Part shown: piece after piece, positions 1 through 10,575 of the stretch
Layout of the letters: each line of letters begins with the position of its first letter
Numbering within the stretch: the first letter of the stretch is position 1
NCBI GenBank assembly: GCA_000733355.1
Contig: JNVV01000003.1
Span: 186,001 to 250,000 of the forward strand
Origin: Falciphora oryzae
Lineage: Eukaryota > Ascomycota > Sordariomycetes > Magnaporthales > Magnaporthaceae
Direction: 5' to 3'
Length of the DNA: 64,000 nucleotides
Made by a program: the position numbers and the translations under genes
The notes under the pieces: model-generated
What the model was told of the DNA's origin: nothing
Seen by the model: the letters and a program-made list of their open reading frames with translations, nothing else
The model's database searches: none

Positions 1-308
1 CTCCTCACGTTGTGTGTGCGAGGTTCGCACCGCGACAAGACGATGGTTCCTTCCTTCCTGTTTTTTATAGTGTAAAGATCTCCCCGGCCCTACTAGCAGC
101 CTAGCGGCCCGGGTCTGTTTTTATCACGATCGTCTCTCGAACGAATCGGGCGTTTGGTTGTTTCCACGCCCTGCACGATCTCGCTTCCGTCCGCCTTGGC
201 TGGCTCCTCTCCTCACGACCTGGCCTTGTCCTCCGCCCTCTGGCTGAGCTCGATCGGTTCTCCCAGTATCTGTGAGGTGTAGCTCTCCACCACTCGATTG
301 CCGCGATC
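1..308. other. 5' flank of the first gene
   Basis: No coding exon is supported here. The stretch is the upstream region and probable 5' leader of the membrane-protein gene that starts at 309. No TATA-like element stands out. Confidence 0.4.
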
Positions 309-2086
309 ATGCCCGTGCTTCCGAGGGAGGCTCAAGATGCGAGCGGCGCGGAAAGCGGATGGACGACCAACCGAATTATTGTCGTGGCGGCTTCAACGGG
401 TATAACAGCCACCATCCAACACATTGAGTCATCAGTATACCGCGCTAACCATCGTTGCGACTTATAGGAGGTGGATTACTCTTTCTGATACTCCTCATCC
501 TCGCATTCCACCGATATCGCTCGAGGATATCGTGGTTCCGTCCACTCAAGAGATCGAATTCATGGGAGGCGAGGGTGCTTGCGGCTGGTCGGGGCAGCGA
601 AGACCAGTGCACCCGCAAGGCGAGCTACCATGTGCGGAGACCTCTCGGTCACGGCTGGGGCCCGGCAGGCATGTTCGCGGCCCTCACGCCGCGGGGATCC
701 AGGAAAGATGCATCGCCAAGCAACTTGCCGAGAAGCTCTCCTCCACCAAGGCTCCCCTCCACCATGCTTGACTTTGCGCAAAGTGGCCCTTCGACCTTGG
801 TTCCCTCCAGGGCCGTTTTGGCGATTAAACCCCGGGATACGGTCACCTCGGCCAAGGCCGTCCAGTCGCGTAAGCTCGCCGCGGCCATAGATCGCAGAGT
901 GGCTCTCACGAAACAAAGAGACATGGGGCGGAACCAACTGTCGATGAACCGTCCAGAAGACTCTTCGAACAGATCCTCCTCGATGAGGTCGATTTCGTCT
1001 TTTTCCTCAGACAGGTCGTTCCAAAGCACAGAATACCGCCTGCCTCCGTGTCCCATGAGCAGCAGCTACGAGGCGATTGACCTCAGCGAGGGCATTGACC
1101 CCGGCCCTTTGACGAGCCTCAGCCCCCCTCCGCCTGTTCGCTCCCCGAGCATTCGCGACACGGCCCAGGCTTCAGCCGAGGATACAGACAAGGCCCCGGC
1201 TGCTACATCTGAATGGGCGCTGACCGAGTCCCGTGCCGAATCACCGTCAGCGGGGAACCCCAGACCGTATGTGGACGATAGCCTTTTGGCTGCCGCAGCA
1301 CTTGCCTGGTGGGAGGCATCGGGAACGCGAAGCTCGCCTGAGCACCGCCGTCGGTACTCGCAGCTGGGTGAGAGAAAGCGTATTGAATCTACCCTTGGCA
1401 TCCCCACCGCAGTGATTGCCGCGACGTGGAGGAGGGACTCAGCAAGGCTGTCCGGTTTGGTCGGGGCAGCGGCTTTCAACAACGGGTTCGGGCTCACTTT
1501 TCCGTGCTCGCCCCCAATTTCCACACCGGAGGCGCTGCCGGGAGGGCCAAAATCGGCTCTCACAAGCGGTCCCGCGCACTCCCCCGCCGGGTCGAGCGGG
1601 AGGAGCCTGACTAGTGGTGCGTTCAGCGCCCTCGGCAACTGGCAGCAGCCAACCCGGGATGGCAGCGACGGCGGCGACTATATCAACAGCAGCCGGCAGC
1701 ATCAGCGCCGCGGGGCTGATAGCAACATTGAGGAAGAGGACGAAAACGAGCTGCTGCCGACCTACAGCAACATCACCCCTCGCAGTGCTCGCAAAACCCC
1801 GGAGCCTCTGCCCGATAGACCCGAGGCGGCGAGGCTCTCGCGAGCACAGAAAAGGCTGGACAAGCACCGCTACCAGTACCCAAACTTCTATAGCCAAAAT
1901 GCCACACAGGTTGCAAGGAAGCTTCGGGGCGAAGAGCTTGCCGATCGGCGGCAGAGGCACTCGCGGCGGCTGCAAGAGACCTCGTCGAAAGCGCAACAGT
2001 CGACGCCCAAGGAAAGCCGGCCCAATAATTACGTCCTCCAGCTCTCCCACCACGATAAAGGCTTCAACTTTGGCTTTGGCCTCTAG
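309..2086 (+). CDS. Single-pass membrane protein of unknown function
   Basis: Two exons, 309-399 and 468-2086, give a 569-residue protein. The 68-base intron has a GTATAA donor and a TATAG acceptor and joins in phase 1. The splice is supported because it unites a short hydrophilic N-terminus with a hydrophobic stretch that would otherwise lack a start. A membrane segment lies at about residues 23-43 (start IIVVAAST, core GGGLLFLILLILAF), followed at once by basic HRYRSR, so the long Ser/Pro/Arg-rich tail is predicted to be cytosolic. The tail is low in recognisable domains; the last residues (LQLSHHDKGFNFGFGL) look conserved-like. There is no signal peptide ahead of the helix. I do not recognise the family. 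The gene structure is well supported and the function is unknown. Confidence 0.75.
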
Positions 2087-3986
2087 CGCCTGACACGTTT
2101 ACAGTCCTGTGTTCCCCTTCTTTTCCCTCCCCCTTTTTCTTTCGTCTCTGGCTTCTTCTTTCCTCCCCTTCCATGGCGTCTGTCTAGGTTACGTGACTGA
2201 GCGAGTTTGGTTGTTATTTGGCTCAACAGTGTCACTCCACTTATTAGCAACGATTTGATACCACGGGGTGAGGTAATCACTGTGTCTGGTGGAGTCTATC
2301 CCCTTGAGTGCTGTTAGCCTACCGACCACCGTATAAGGAAATCTTTTATGGGTCAAGTCGCAGTGCGTTGTTGTGACCCGAAGGTACTGATCTGCAGAAG
2401 AAAACACGGGTTGACCGCTAGGTTTGTGACGTACCTCGCTGGTCCAAGAACTTTGGTCGATACCTGAATGCTGGGCCAAATTTGGTGGACACGTAAGTAC
2501 CTTAAAAATTCACGAGCTGATTAGCTGAAAAGAGTGCGATCAGCAAGTCGTAGGTCAACAGCACTCAGGGGGATAATCGTCGCGGAAAACGTAATTATTG
2601 TGGCCCAGACCTTCAACATACGCCCCATCCATGACTGATTTCGTATATAGTCTCTATTATAATGTATCTACCACCGAAATCTATGTATTTTTCTTTTTTT
2701 ATATTTTCACTCGCAACCGTGGCAGGACGGTGTTTGATGTGCCATGGATGCCATGCAGACACATGTGGCCCACTTCGGACCCAGGCCCCCACAATTACCG
2801 GCCGAGGAGGCTGGTCTGCGCTCGACGAGATTGTGCGACTCCGGGGCGGGTGATGCACTGTGGTGTCGGCGGCACAAGTAAGCGGAGCAGATACCATGTA
2901 CCATGTACTTGTTATCTGGGGTAAGTCAATGATGGGGCCGAGGTGCTGGATGTTTCGCTCTCGTTTCTTCAACGCGCGCTCACACCTGCCCGAGCAGTCA
3001 TCTGCTCTGGACTGTAGGCAGACTGTTGGCCGGAAGTGGTGAATAGTAGTCAAACATTGGGCACTTCACTGCCCTGCTCGTCGGGTGTGATCACCTTTTC
3101 CCAGCCAACTTTATTCGCTGTTGGGCTGTCGCCTCGAGAACCTAGCGGGGGTTGCTGGGCTAGCAGATGCGCCTTCGAGGGTGTAATCATCATACAGTAA
3201 GTAACTCTTTCGTCAAACGGCAATCACTTGAAGTCAGGGAAAGCCACGGAAATGCCTGCGACATTGGAACGTTCATTCCATTGGTACGTCGTCGTCGTCA
3301 GCCTGACGGTATCGCATCACCCGCCGCCGCCTCTCGTGCGGGAGGCATTTTGATCGCGTGGAATGGAATCCCCCAGACCGGGGGGACGCCCCGCCAAGAT
3401 TGTGTGCCGGGGTCGTACTGGCCCCAGCTTGGGGGTTTACGGGTGGCCCAGTGGAGCGTCCGACTGGTCGATACCCAAGAGCCAAAGCGGGCAGCACACG
3501 CACCGTGCAGATAGCTCCCCCAGCCCGCCCGCCCGCCTTCGGTTGTGACGACCATCAACAATCAATCCTGGGTCGCCGCCTGCCAACAAATCCGTCATCA
3601 GCCCAGCCTCCACCACACTCCACCTCGACCGCCCGCCCAGTCGAGTCGAGTCGACGACGGCCAAGTTTGCCAATCACGACCGCCGGCTCCCATCGTCCGG
3701 GACTGCGAGGACAAAAAGGCAAAATAATTGTGTACGCCTGCCCCCTCACTTCTGCTTTCTGTCTGTTCGCCCCTTCGATAGCACCGGACACGCCCGACAG
3801 CCCGCCCGGACTCAGGCTTGTCAATCCCTCCAAACGGGCATCGTCGCCAAGCAGCCGCGTCTCTGGCGTCCATATCCCCAAAAGATCCGCGTCTGCACTT
3901 TGCCGCATCCGACACTCTGGGTGGAGCCTGCAAGATCCGCCTCGAGGCCTCGCTCGCCTCTATGAGGTAGAATCGACACCGTCATC
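2087..3986. other. Intergenic, 1.9 kb
   Basis: This holds the 3' flank of the membrane-protein gene and the upstream region of the Sip5 gene. Open frames between about 3.3 and 3.9 kb show no recognisable protein and probably belong to the leader of the downstream gene. I see no RNA gene or repeat. Confidence 0.4.
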
Positions 3987-6725
3987 ATGGGCAACACCAA
4001 CACCAAGGAGGCCCGCGATGCCGCCTCGCCCCGCTCTCCGCACGACCCGCGCTTCCCCCAGCAGCAGGACTCGGCGGGCCAGTCGTCGTCTAGGCACAGG
4101 TCGCGCACTAGCCGCTCCGACCTCGGCAGCCTCCTGGGCATGAACCAGGGCTCCTCGTCCTCAGCCCAGCCGCCCTACGAACGCCGCGAAACTAAGCAGG
4201 AGCGGGAGGCTCGGAGGCTCGAAAAGGAGCGCCAGGCTCGCTTGATAGAGCGCGAGAGGAGCCTGAAGGAGGAGCATGTTGATGGCGGCTACCTTGTGAC
4301 CCTGGGCACCTACGTCGGTCCAGAGGACTACAGCAAGCCCACCGTTCGGCAGCTGCAGGTACGCCTGGTCCCACTGTCCTGCTCGTCCATCTCCCCCATA
4401 CTCGCATGCTGACTATTCCTGTCGCCATCGTAGATTGAGCGGAAAGTAGCACCCTTCTGGAGGGGCTTGAACGACTTCTCCGAGACATGGAACGAGCACC
4501 AGATAATTGCTGTTGCCCGCGGCCTTCCCCTCCCTGCGGCCGACGCGACCCCTCCCGAAGAGCTCATCCCCAGGCCTATGTCTGCGGGTCCACCCTCGAC
4601 CTCGTCGCAGAATCTGAACAGCCTCACCATCCCCATGGGCGACAGAACACAATCGGCCGCTTCTGACAGGAGCGGCTCTGGCCTCGGCTCTACCATCCCG
4701 TCGCCGTCCTCGGCCCGGAATAGCTCGCCCTTCAAGCATCGGCCAAAGGCCATCGCAGCGGCACTTAGTATATCGTCCCGCAATGGCTCGACGACCGAGA
4801 TAGCCCCTCGCGAGATCAAGCTTGCACACAACCCCTTCGTCAACGGGCAGCCGCTTGAGGTGTTCTTGTACAAGGACGCTGCAGAGTGCCCCATCTGTTT
4901 TCTTTACTACCCGCCTTATCTCAATCACACGAGATGCTGCGACCAGCCGATATGCAGCGAGTGTTTTGTGCAGATCAAACGAGCCGACCCTCACTATCCC
5001 GAAGGCCACGGAGAGGCGGAGAACCCCGAGGCGAATCCGGAGGAGCAGGCAGGCCTCCTCATATCCGAGCCGGCCTGCTGCCCGTACTGCCAGCAGCCCG
5101 AGTTCGGCGTCACATACGAGCCCCCTCCGTTCCGCAGGGGCCTGGCATACTCTAACTCGGTGCCGAACTTGGGGGTTGGGGTGTCGGGGACGGCAATGTC
5201 TTCTAGTAGCTCACTGAGCTCGAACCTCTCCCCAACTTCCATGACGTCCCCGTCCACGCAGAACAGGAGACGGACGCAGTCGCTATCTGCCAACGCACCC
5301 AATGTCATCACCACCGACCGCGTCCGCCCCGACTGGTCGACGAAACTTGCAACTCAGCGTGCCCATATCGCTAGGCGCGCTGCGGCCGCCACCGCACTTC
5401 ACACGGCCGCATTCCTCATGGGAAATTCTGAGAATAGGGGGTTCAGAGTCGGCAGGTTCAGCAGGCGCAACACCGGCACTGCATCGGCGGCAGGGCCCTC
5501 CAGCGGTGCTGGTGATGCTGGTCCTGAAGGTGCCAGCGGCGGAGGCGGTGAGAGTGGATCTGCCTCGCCAGCAACTATGGAGCCGGGACCTAGGGGCAGC
5601 TCTGGGCGGGCCATTCTCGGAGGCGGCGGGAGGAGTCGTATGGAGGATCTTGAAGAGATGATGTTTGCCGAGGCCATAAGATTGTCTCTCGCGGCCGAGG
5701 AGGAGCGAAAACGCAAGGCTGAGAAGGAGGAGCGGAAGGAAGCTAAGCGCAAGGAGAAGGAGGAAAAGAAGGCTGCCAAGGCTGCAGCGAAGAGCGGTGC
5801 GTCGGGACCATACGCAGGAAGCACTGGCGGGAGTGGGCACAGCTCTGTCAGCGGCAGCTCTCTGAGTCTGCCGAGCCTGGGCCTCGGCCGCCGTCGGGGC
5901 AATAGTGCTGCATCCAACCTGCGGGTTGAAGCCAGCGTCGCCAGCGCCATGGCGGCGACGGCCGTCGGAAGCCCCAGCGCTTCGAACGTTGCCCTCGCGG
6001 GCGACAAAGACAAAGGGAAGGGCATCGAGCGTTCACCGCCGTCGGCTACCAAGGAGCCGAGCGCCGAGGGCGAGCAGAGCTCGTCGAGCGTTGCCTCGAC
6101 CGCTGCCCAGCCCATCCCGTCGCCGTCCCACCGGCCCGCCGGGCCATCGCATCTTCGCCAGATGAGCAGTGCATCCTCCATCACAACGTCGTCGCTCAGT
6201 GACACGCCGGCTGGTAGCTACAGGGGCCAGTCACATCTGCACGACCCGCGCGCGAGTGGCCAGAGTCTGGGCCACCACAGCAATGCCAGCGATGATGTTG
6301 GAGAGCAGGGGGACCGGGGAGCCGACAGGGACCCCAGTAACAGCACGGAGCCCATGTTCAACTTTACCAGTCTCGCCGAGATGGTAGGCGTGCAGCTCGA
6401 AGGCGAGCATGCCGGATGCCGACTGTCCGCCATCGGCCGCGATGCTGTTTCTGGCGAAAGCAGCGCGGCACACGCGAACGATTCGGCCAAGGAGGAGGCC
6501 GAGGTGCAGCAGGTCGAAGATGCCACTGCCCCCGCCAAATCATTATCTGCCGGACCAGACCAGCACGACGGCAGCAGAGCTCCGAGTCCGGCGGCCATCA
6601 AGACGGCCCAGGCTCCCCCGCCGCCGGAACTAATGGTGACTCCGGGCACTCCGGCGATTGTCGAAGACGGGATCGAGGATTCCAAACAACTTGGGGCCAC
6701 GGAAGTGATGCAGGATTCGAGCTGA
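3987..6725 (+). CDS. SIP5: Sip5-type Snf1-interacting protein
   Basis: Two exons, 3987-4358 and 4434-6725, encode 887 residues; the 75-base intron is in phase 0. The start MGNTNTKEA fits an N-myristoylation signal. Residues 60-95 form a charged helical stretch. At about 275-345 lies the zinc-binding core typical of fungal Sip5: CPICFLYYPPYLNHTRCC, then CSECF, then CCPYC. Around 527-550 a helix with A-x-x-x-S spacing (EEMMFAEAIRLSLAAEEE) resembles a ubiquitin-interacting motif and runs into a K/E-rich coiled coil. The rest is Ser/Gly/Ala-rich. In yeast, Sip5 links the Snf1 kinase to the Reg1-Glc7 phosphatase in glucose signalling. Family identity is strong; the membrane anchor and ubiquitin binding are inferences from motifs. 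Confidence 0.88.
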
Positions 6726-7530
6726 GGCGAATCCACCGGCTAGGCCTCTCCATGACCACTCTCATATTCACCCTCGCAAGTACAGCAGGGTTAAACCCAA
6801 TCACATGCAGACGAACAGCTTTGACACGCTCACACACTCACGCGCTTTTATAAGCGGTATCAATTCTGCAGGAACCTCTGGTAAATTTACCAACACATAC
6901 GAGCACTCGTCTCGTGCCTGTCTGCACCCAGCACACATCTTACATATCCTTCTTGCCTCGCATCCTCTTTCCCCTTCTTCCTCTTTCCCCCATCTCTCTC
7001 CTTAATATCTTCCCTTATTATTTGCTTTTTGGAACATACCGTTGTTCGAAACGTGATCTTTATTATTTAGATATGCTTGACGGTTTCCAAGGCGTGCGGG
7101 GACTGTTGCAGGGCGTCGGAATCGGCATTATGCAGTAAGGATTTGGGTTGTTGGTTGGCGCCGGGCGTGGTCTGGTTTTGTCCGTCCTCTTGCCGAGGAT
7201 GCCTTCGTTCCTTCTTTCGAGATAGTAACGGAGTCTGCTTGGTTGTTTCCCCTGTACTACACGGTGACTGGCAACATCATGATTCTACCGTATCCTCGTC
7301 TTGCAATTTCCTTTGGTCACGTCTATGTCCTGCAGGACGTGGCCGCTGCGATTTGTCTCGCAAGGATCTGCACCAACCTTTGGTCTAGCTGCATACACGC
7401 CAACCACCGATGCGGAGATGCTACTCGCTCTTCAGATACTTGCTATATGCTTCGCGATCTGGCCGAGCAGACACTAGCCAGGAAACGCACGAAATGACCA
7501 ACACAGAAAACCCAGAGACCCGGACCTGAT
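6726..7530. other. Intergenic between converging genes
   Basis: This 0.8-kb stretch lies between the 3' ends of the Sip5 gene (plus) and the aldo/keto reductase gene (minus). Pyrimidine-rich sequence at 6950-7020 is compatible with a 3' UTR. No gene is seen. Confidence 0.4.
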
Positions 7531-9048
7531 TCACGTGTCGCGGCCGTTGGGGTGCGTGTCAAACCACCCTCGGGGCGGGCTTTCCCAGCTGTGGTCTCTC
7601 CAATCCCCAAGGATTGGCCACAGGACCCGCCGCACAAACTCGCTCACAGCAGACGGCCCCGCGACGTCCATGTGGGCACCGGAAACGTCTGTTGCGCCAC
7701 CGCAGCTTTTGCCATTAACCAAGGGCTGCAGCGCGGCGGCGGCGGATTTCCGCTCGCCGTTCACAGGACTTTCCTCGCTCTCAGGCTCGAGCCTCAGCCC
7801 GAGATCCTGGACCACACCGCGCCACTCCTCCACCGTCTCCTCGAGCTCCTCGATGTTGGTCACGCCGATGACGGNNNNNNNNNNNNNNNNNNNNNNNNNN
7901 NNNNNNNNNNNNNNNNNNNNNNNNNNNNNNNNNNNNNNNNNNNNNNNNNNNNNNNNNNNNNNNNNNNNNNNNNNNNNNNNNNNNNNNNNNNNNNNNNNNN
8001 NNNNNNNNNNNACGGCGGCGCGGCCCCAGGTCTCGAGGGCGAAGCGGATGGCGACCCGGGCGAGGCTCTTGCCGCCACCCTCTGCCGCGGCCGCGGCGCG
8101 CATGTCGATGCAGGCGGCGCGCAGACCCTCGGGGGCCGGGTGCCAGGTGCCCTGGGGCCCGACCGAGATGGAGGGGGCGAGCAGGCCCATGGCGACGATG
8201 CTGGCGTTGAGGACGACGTCGACGCCCGCGGCGCGGAAGCGGGCCAGGGTGGCCGGGTCGGTCAGGGTCGTGTTCTGGACGGTGCAGTGGCAGTAGCTGA
8301 GGATGGCGTCGAGGGCGCGGCGGCCGGGCGGGGGCGACGACGGGGACGCAGGGTCCGGGTCGGAAGCCAGCGCCGCGATCTTCTCGGCCAGGTCCAGCAG
8401 GCGCGGGATCGGGTAGCCGCTGATGCCGACGTGGCGGACCTTGCCGCGGCGCTGCAGGTCCCAGAGGGCGGGCATGGCGCCGAGGACGTCGGCGTCGGTG
8501 ACGAACTCGACGTCGTGCAGGTAGACGAGATCGAGGTAGGGGGTGCGCAGGCGCTCGAGCGAGCGCTGGACCGAGGACGTGATGGCGGCGGGGCTGTAGT
8601 CGAACGAGGCTGGGCCGACGCGGCCGGCCTTGCTGATGAGGAGGTACGAGGAGCGTGGGTGTCGTGGTGGTGGTGGTTGCTGGGGCTGGTCGTGGTCGTG
8701 ATGGTCCTGGAAGCCATTGGTTCCGTTGCTGCACCTACTACCATCACCGCTACCCTCGACGGCAGCACTTATGGCCTCGCCCAGGAGGATCTCGGCGGGG
8801 CCATAATAAGGGGATGTATCGAATGCGCGGATGCCCAGCTCAAAGGCGCGCCTGATGATGCCGTGGACGGGCAGCTTGGTGGGATCGTGGACGTACTGGG
8901 TGTTGAAGGTGGCGGTGCCGAGAATCAGGGGCGGGAGCACGGCGGAGAGGGCGACGGGCTCGACGAAACCGACCCCTGACGACGGGTCATGGCCGTGGCC
9001 GTTCATGTGCGGAGCCGAGGTCCGGCGTGGCACGGGCGGGCCAGCCAT
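7531..9048 (-). CDS. ARA2: D-arabinose 1-dehydrogenase-like aldo/keto reductase
   Basis: A single-exon gene of about 505 residues; 9048 is the first ATG in frame (the frame runs upstream only from a TTG). The aldo/keto reductase tetrad is visible: Asp77 and Tyr81/82 in FDTSPYYG, Lys140 in LISKAGRVG and His178 in LDLVYLHDVEF. The opening LPPLILGTATFNTQY and the C-terminal VIGVTNIEELEETVEEW are characteristic of the Ara2 branch, which oxidises D-arabinose to the lactone in D-erythroascorbate synthesis. A low-complexity His/Pro/Gln insert (about residues 100-131) makes it longer than yeast Ara2 (about 335 residues). A 137-base N gap (7875-8011) removes about 46 residues near the C-terminus; the frame on both sides agrees with the stated gap length. 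It is divergent from the PQQ dehydrogenase gene. Confidence 0.85.
   Translation of the reverse strand: MAGPPVPRRTSAPHMNGHGHDPSSGVGFVEPVALSAVLPPLILGTATFNTQYVHDPTKLPVHGIIRRAFELGIRAFDTSPYYGPAEILLGEAISAAVEGSGDGSRCSNGTNGFQDHHDHDQPQQPPPPRHPRSSYLLISKAGRVGPASFDYSPAAITSSVQRSLERLRTPYLDLVYLHDVEFVTDADVLGAMPALWDLQRRGKVRHVGISGYPIPRLLDLAEKIAALASDPDPASPSSPPPGRRALDAILSYCHCTVQNTTLTDPATLARFRAAGVDVVLNASIVAMGLLAPSISVGPQGTWHPAPEGLRAACIDMRAAAAAEGGGKSLARVAIRFALETWGRAAXXXXXXXXXXXXXXXXXXXXXXXXXXXXXXXXXXXXXXXXXXXXXXXVIGVTNIEELEETVEEWRGVVQDLGLRLEPESEESPVNGERKSAAAALQPLVNGKSCGGATDVSGAHMDVAGPSAVSEFVRRVLWPILGDWRDHSWESPPRGWFDTHPNGRDT
7875..8011. other. Assembly gap (137 N)
   Basis: A run of 137 N lies inside the aldo/keto reductase gene. 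The reading frame before and after the gap is consistent with its length, so the size is probably measured rather than a placeholder. The flanks are very GC-rich. Confidence 0.99.
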
Positions 9049-10575
9049 TGCACGGATCTGGCAGCGGTGTGTGAGGCGCAACCGGCAAGAGGCGTGTAGC
9101 AGATGTAGCTGGCGGTGTGTAGTAAATAAAAAGAAAAATCAGCCTGGAGCATAAAGCGGTCGAAAAAGCGGCCATGGGGTCAAGAATAAGAGAGCAGAGG
9201 GCTCCTCGGACGTCTTGGAAAACAACAAACATTAACACCGCGAGGGCTTCAATCGCGCGCGCCCACGCGTGAAACTGGCAGGCCAGGGAGGGCCCTTTTT
9301 GTTTACCTAGTCTTGCTTGGCTGCTTCCCCTGAGCTCGAGCGAGCGAGATCAGCCGAATGTTGGTCCGAAAGTCAAAATACGTGTAGTCTCAAGTTTGGC
9401 GTCCCTACGGGAGCGTGGCAGGCAGGCGGGCTGAACAGGAGCCGTCGGAAGAACAGTCAGTCAGTCTGGTTAGAAATGCTTGCCTGGGCATTTTCTGATG
9501 TCTGCAACAACGAGCCGTCGGTGTCTTACGTACTACTACGCACCCATAGCTCGAGCTACTTGCCCGAAAAGCCTGCCCAGACCATGTTGACGATCCGAAT
9601 CGGGCCGTCAAAGCATCATGCATCGAGCATCATCCCTCCTCGCCTTCCATGTGACGCTCGTTCAAGACGACGTGCTGCCGGCCGAGCACATCATGCATCA
9701 TGCATTTGAAATCCACGGGGTGTGATTACAGCAGTGCATTTTACGCAGCTTTTCAAAAATTCTTTTTTCTGAGACCGGCATGAAGAAGCCGCCGCTGTCG
9801 ACGATGCCACGCCAGATGATTGGCTCGCAGTATCACTGGGGGTGCAAACTGCGCTTGTTTTCGGCTGGTTCCTGCCGCCGGTTCTTCCTCCCTCCACCGC
9901 CTAAAACGGAACAGAGTCCAGCGTCGTCCGCTCTCCTTTGGGTGGCTCCTTGTCCCGTCGGCCGCGATTAGAGCTTCATTGGACCGAAGGAAGCTGCGAC
10001 TTAGATTTGACTGGCGATCGAATCCGGAAAGGGGGGGAAGCCGGGCGTTGGCAGTCATGCCTGAGGGCTCTTCAATATATTAGATTCCACCGCATTTTGC
10101 GCCCTCCCGGCACCCCGATTTATCCTCGACGCCAATCACAGTCATCGGATTGTTAGCGCATGGAACTTGTAAACGAACATACGAGTCTGTTTTCATCACT
10201 GTGGTTTCTCTTCCCCCATTCTGCGGGTTATCGCCAACGATAGCTGAACGGGATAACAGCTCAGCACCAGCCTAATAACACCCCCTGTCGTAGTCAATAT
10301 CCATCAGACCACAAAGATGTCCCGGTCATTAGGGATCTGTCCGTCTATGATATTGCTGTTCCGCCATTGTGGCTTGGCGGCGCCATCCATCCCACGGATA
10401 TTCTCCGTCTTAAGTCCTGGGAAGATGATGCGCGGGCGGCAGGTATCTTGAAAGGCTGCTGGCAGACGAGTTATCTTCCGATGTCCCGGGCCATATATCA
10501 CCACGCGTCCCTGACCGTCGTTGCCAGGGATCCCCTATCCGCATGCATGGGCCAGCCAGCAGATTGACAGTCACC
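9049..10575. other. Divergent promoter region, 1.5 kb
   Basis: This is the shared upstream region of the minus-strand aldo/keto reductase and the plus-strand AA8-AA12 dehydrogenase. It contains TGCATCATGCAT-type short repeats near 9690 and AT-rich spots near 10075 and 10492. No coding exon is supported. Confidence 0.5.
10492..10500 (+). promoter_or_regulatory. TATA-like element of the AA8-AA12 gene
   Basis: The sequence CATATATCA lies 76 bases upstream of the predicted ATG in an otherwise GC-rich stretch. Position and composition fit a core promoter element; this is inference. Confidence 0.3.

Noticed and set aside
8100..8979. Very long open frames antisense to the aldo/keto reductase gene
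   Set aside because: High GC at third positions suppresses stops on both strands. Only the minus-strand frame carries aldo/keto reductase motifs.
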